From Beijerinckiaceae bacterium (GTDB lineage Bacteria > Pseudomonadota > Alphaproteobacteria > Rhizobiales > Beijerinckiaceae): DNA of 33,453 nt. Shown here in pieces: positions 32,735 through 33,453 of this stretch. The translations under genes and the position numbers were made by a program. The notes under the pieces are model-generated. The model saw only the letters and a list, made by a program, of their open reading frames with translations. It was not told where the DNA came from and did no database searches. Each line of letters starts with the position of its first letter. The first letter of the stretch is position 1. The stretch spans positions 1-33,453 of the forward strand of contig JAIELD010000084.1 in assembly GCA_019753285.1 (NCBI GenBank). Reading direction: 5' to 3'.

Positions 32735-33453
32735 ATGCAATCGGCGTTCGATCGGGAAGTGCTAGCCGGGCGCGGCGTGCTGCGGGTGACGGGCGATGAC
32801 GCCAAGACCCTGCTCGACGGCATTCTCACCTGTGACCTCGACCGCGTCAGCGCGCAGACGGCCCGGCTCGGGGCCCTGCTCAGCCCGCAAGGCAAGATCC
32901 TGTTCGATTTCCTTGTCGTCGGTACGCCGGAGGGCGAGGCCGCCGGCTATTATTTCGATTGCGCGAACGACATCGCCGCCGATTTCGCCAAGCGCCTCTC
33001 GTTCTACAGGCTGCGCGCCAAGGTGATGATCGAGAACCTCAGCGACACGCATGGCGTGATCGCCAGTTCCAGCGCGCATAGCCGCCCGACGGGCGTGACC
33101 TTCGTCGATCCGAGGCTGCCCGACCTCGGCTTCCGCACCATCGCGCCGCTGACGGCAGGCGCTCAGCGCGGCCAGAGCGCCTATCTTGCGCATCGTCTGG
33201 CGCTCGGCGTGCCAGACGTGGCGGAGGATTTCGGCTTCGGCGACGTCTTCCCGCATGAGATGATGATGGACGACCTTCACGGTGTCGATTTCGACAAGGG
33301 CTGCTATGTCGGGCAGGAGGTGGTCTCGCGCATGCAGCATCGCGGCACGGCGCGCACCCGCATCATTCGCGCGACCTCGGCAGGGCTGGCTCCCAGGCGC
33401 GGCAGCGAGGTCACCGCCGGCGGTCGGGTGCTCGGAACCATGGGATCAAGCGT
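32735..33453 (+). CDS. ygfZ: YgfZ/GcvT-type folate-binding protein, 3' end outside window
   Basis: The gene runs off the right edge; 239 codons are seen. The signature K-G-C-Y-V-G-Q-E-V of YgfZ/IBA57 is present, preceded by F-P-H-E-M-M-M-D-D-L and followed by R-M-Q-H-R-G-T. The N-terminal T-G-D-D-A-K-T-L-L-D-G-I-L-T-C-D-L and L-L-S-P-Q-G-K-I-L-F-D-F also fit. YgfZ uses folate and helps assemble or repair iron-sulfur clusters. ATG 32735 has GGGAGG four bases upstream. It is divergent from pyrC-like across 109 bp in which I see no operator. Confidence 0.92.
   Translation, partial: MQSAFDREVLAGRGVLRVTGDDAKTLLDGILTCDLDRVSAQTARLGALLSPQGKILFDFLVVGTPEGEAAGYYFDCANDIAADFAKRLSFYRLRAKVMIENLSDTHGVIASSSAHSRPTGVTFVDPRLPDLGFRTIAPLTAGAQRGQSAYLAHRLALGVPDVAEDFGFGDVFPHEMMMDDLHGVDFDKGCYVGQEVVSRMQHRGTARTRIIRATSAGLAPRRGSEVTAGGRVLGTMGSS

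Noticed and set aside
1-33453. tRNA genes, insertion sequences, CRISPR arrays, prophage or integrase genes
   Set aside because: I read the gaps on both strands and saw no T-loop motifs, transposase motifs or regularly spaced repeats.

Overview
The window is GC-rich chromosomal DNA with short intergenic gaps. Its gene content and order suggest an alphaproteobacterium of the Hyphomicrobiales (Rhizobiales). The main pointers are the run pdxH / RT0821-type lipoprotein / dnaJ-like / fabI / histidine phosphatase / aroC / ribB, a TIGR02301-type protein next to a Nudix gene, and a dihydroorotase with the DTQVHFREPG form of the metal site. I cannot name a genus. I see no tRNA, rRNA, insertion sequence, CRISPR array or prophage, and no stretch over 300 bases without a gene.

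Left part (1-8.1 kb). A compact + strand operon (199-1802) encodes two small exported cysteine proteins and a SCO1-type copper chaperone. A - strand pair follows: biotin transporter bioY and uroporphyrinogen-III methyltransferase cobA, overlapping by 22 bp. Next come a metallo-beta-lactamase-fold hydrolase and a DUF1499 membrane protein. A MarR regulator then heads a likely catabolic unit with an MhpD-like hydratase and an amidase.

Middle part (8.1-18.9 kb). An AT-rich stretch leads into a 5' leader with two strong hairpins ahead of a 55-residue basic protein. Then come a lemA / M48 protease pair, a Tat-exported phosphoesterase, a threonine-dehydratase-like gene overlapping a GNAT gene, a lipoprotein L,D-transpeptidase close to a clear terminator, a histone-deacetylase-family gene and an exported carboxymuconolactone-decarboxylase-family protein. 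ribB here is a three-part fusion (HTH, DHBP synthase, degenerate GTP cyclohydrolase II). It is followed by aroC and an exported protein of unknown function.

The most unusual gene (18942-23063, - strand) encodes a 1373-residue Pls/PosA-type non-ribosomal peptide synthetase. It has an adenylation domain, a carrier domain, six membrane helices and three left-handed beta-helix (hexapeptide-repeat) domains. This is the layout of epsilon-poly-lysine synthetase. My hand-read specificity pocket has two acidic positions, which suggests a cationic amino acid. The gene lies between aroC and the histidine phosphatase, inside what otherwise looks like a housekeeping block, so it may be an accessory insertion.

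Right part (23.3-33.5 kb). This holds the rest of the housekeeping block (histidine phosphatase, a DUF1190-like protein, fabI, a CbpA-type dnaJ, a lipoprotein, pdxH). A short-chain dehydrogenase / Nudix / TIGR02301 operon follows, then a small conserved-looking gene behind a CtrA-like site. Last are a pyrC-like / rsm22 operon and, divergent from it, a ygfZ-type folate-binding gene that runs off the right edge.
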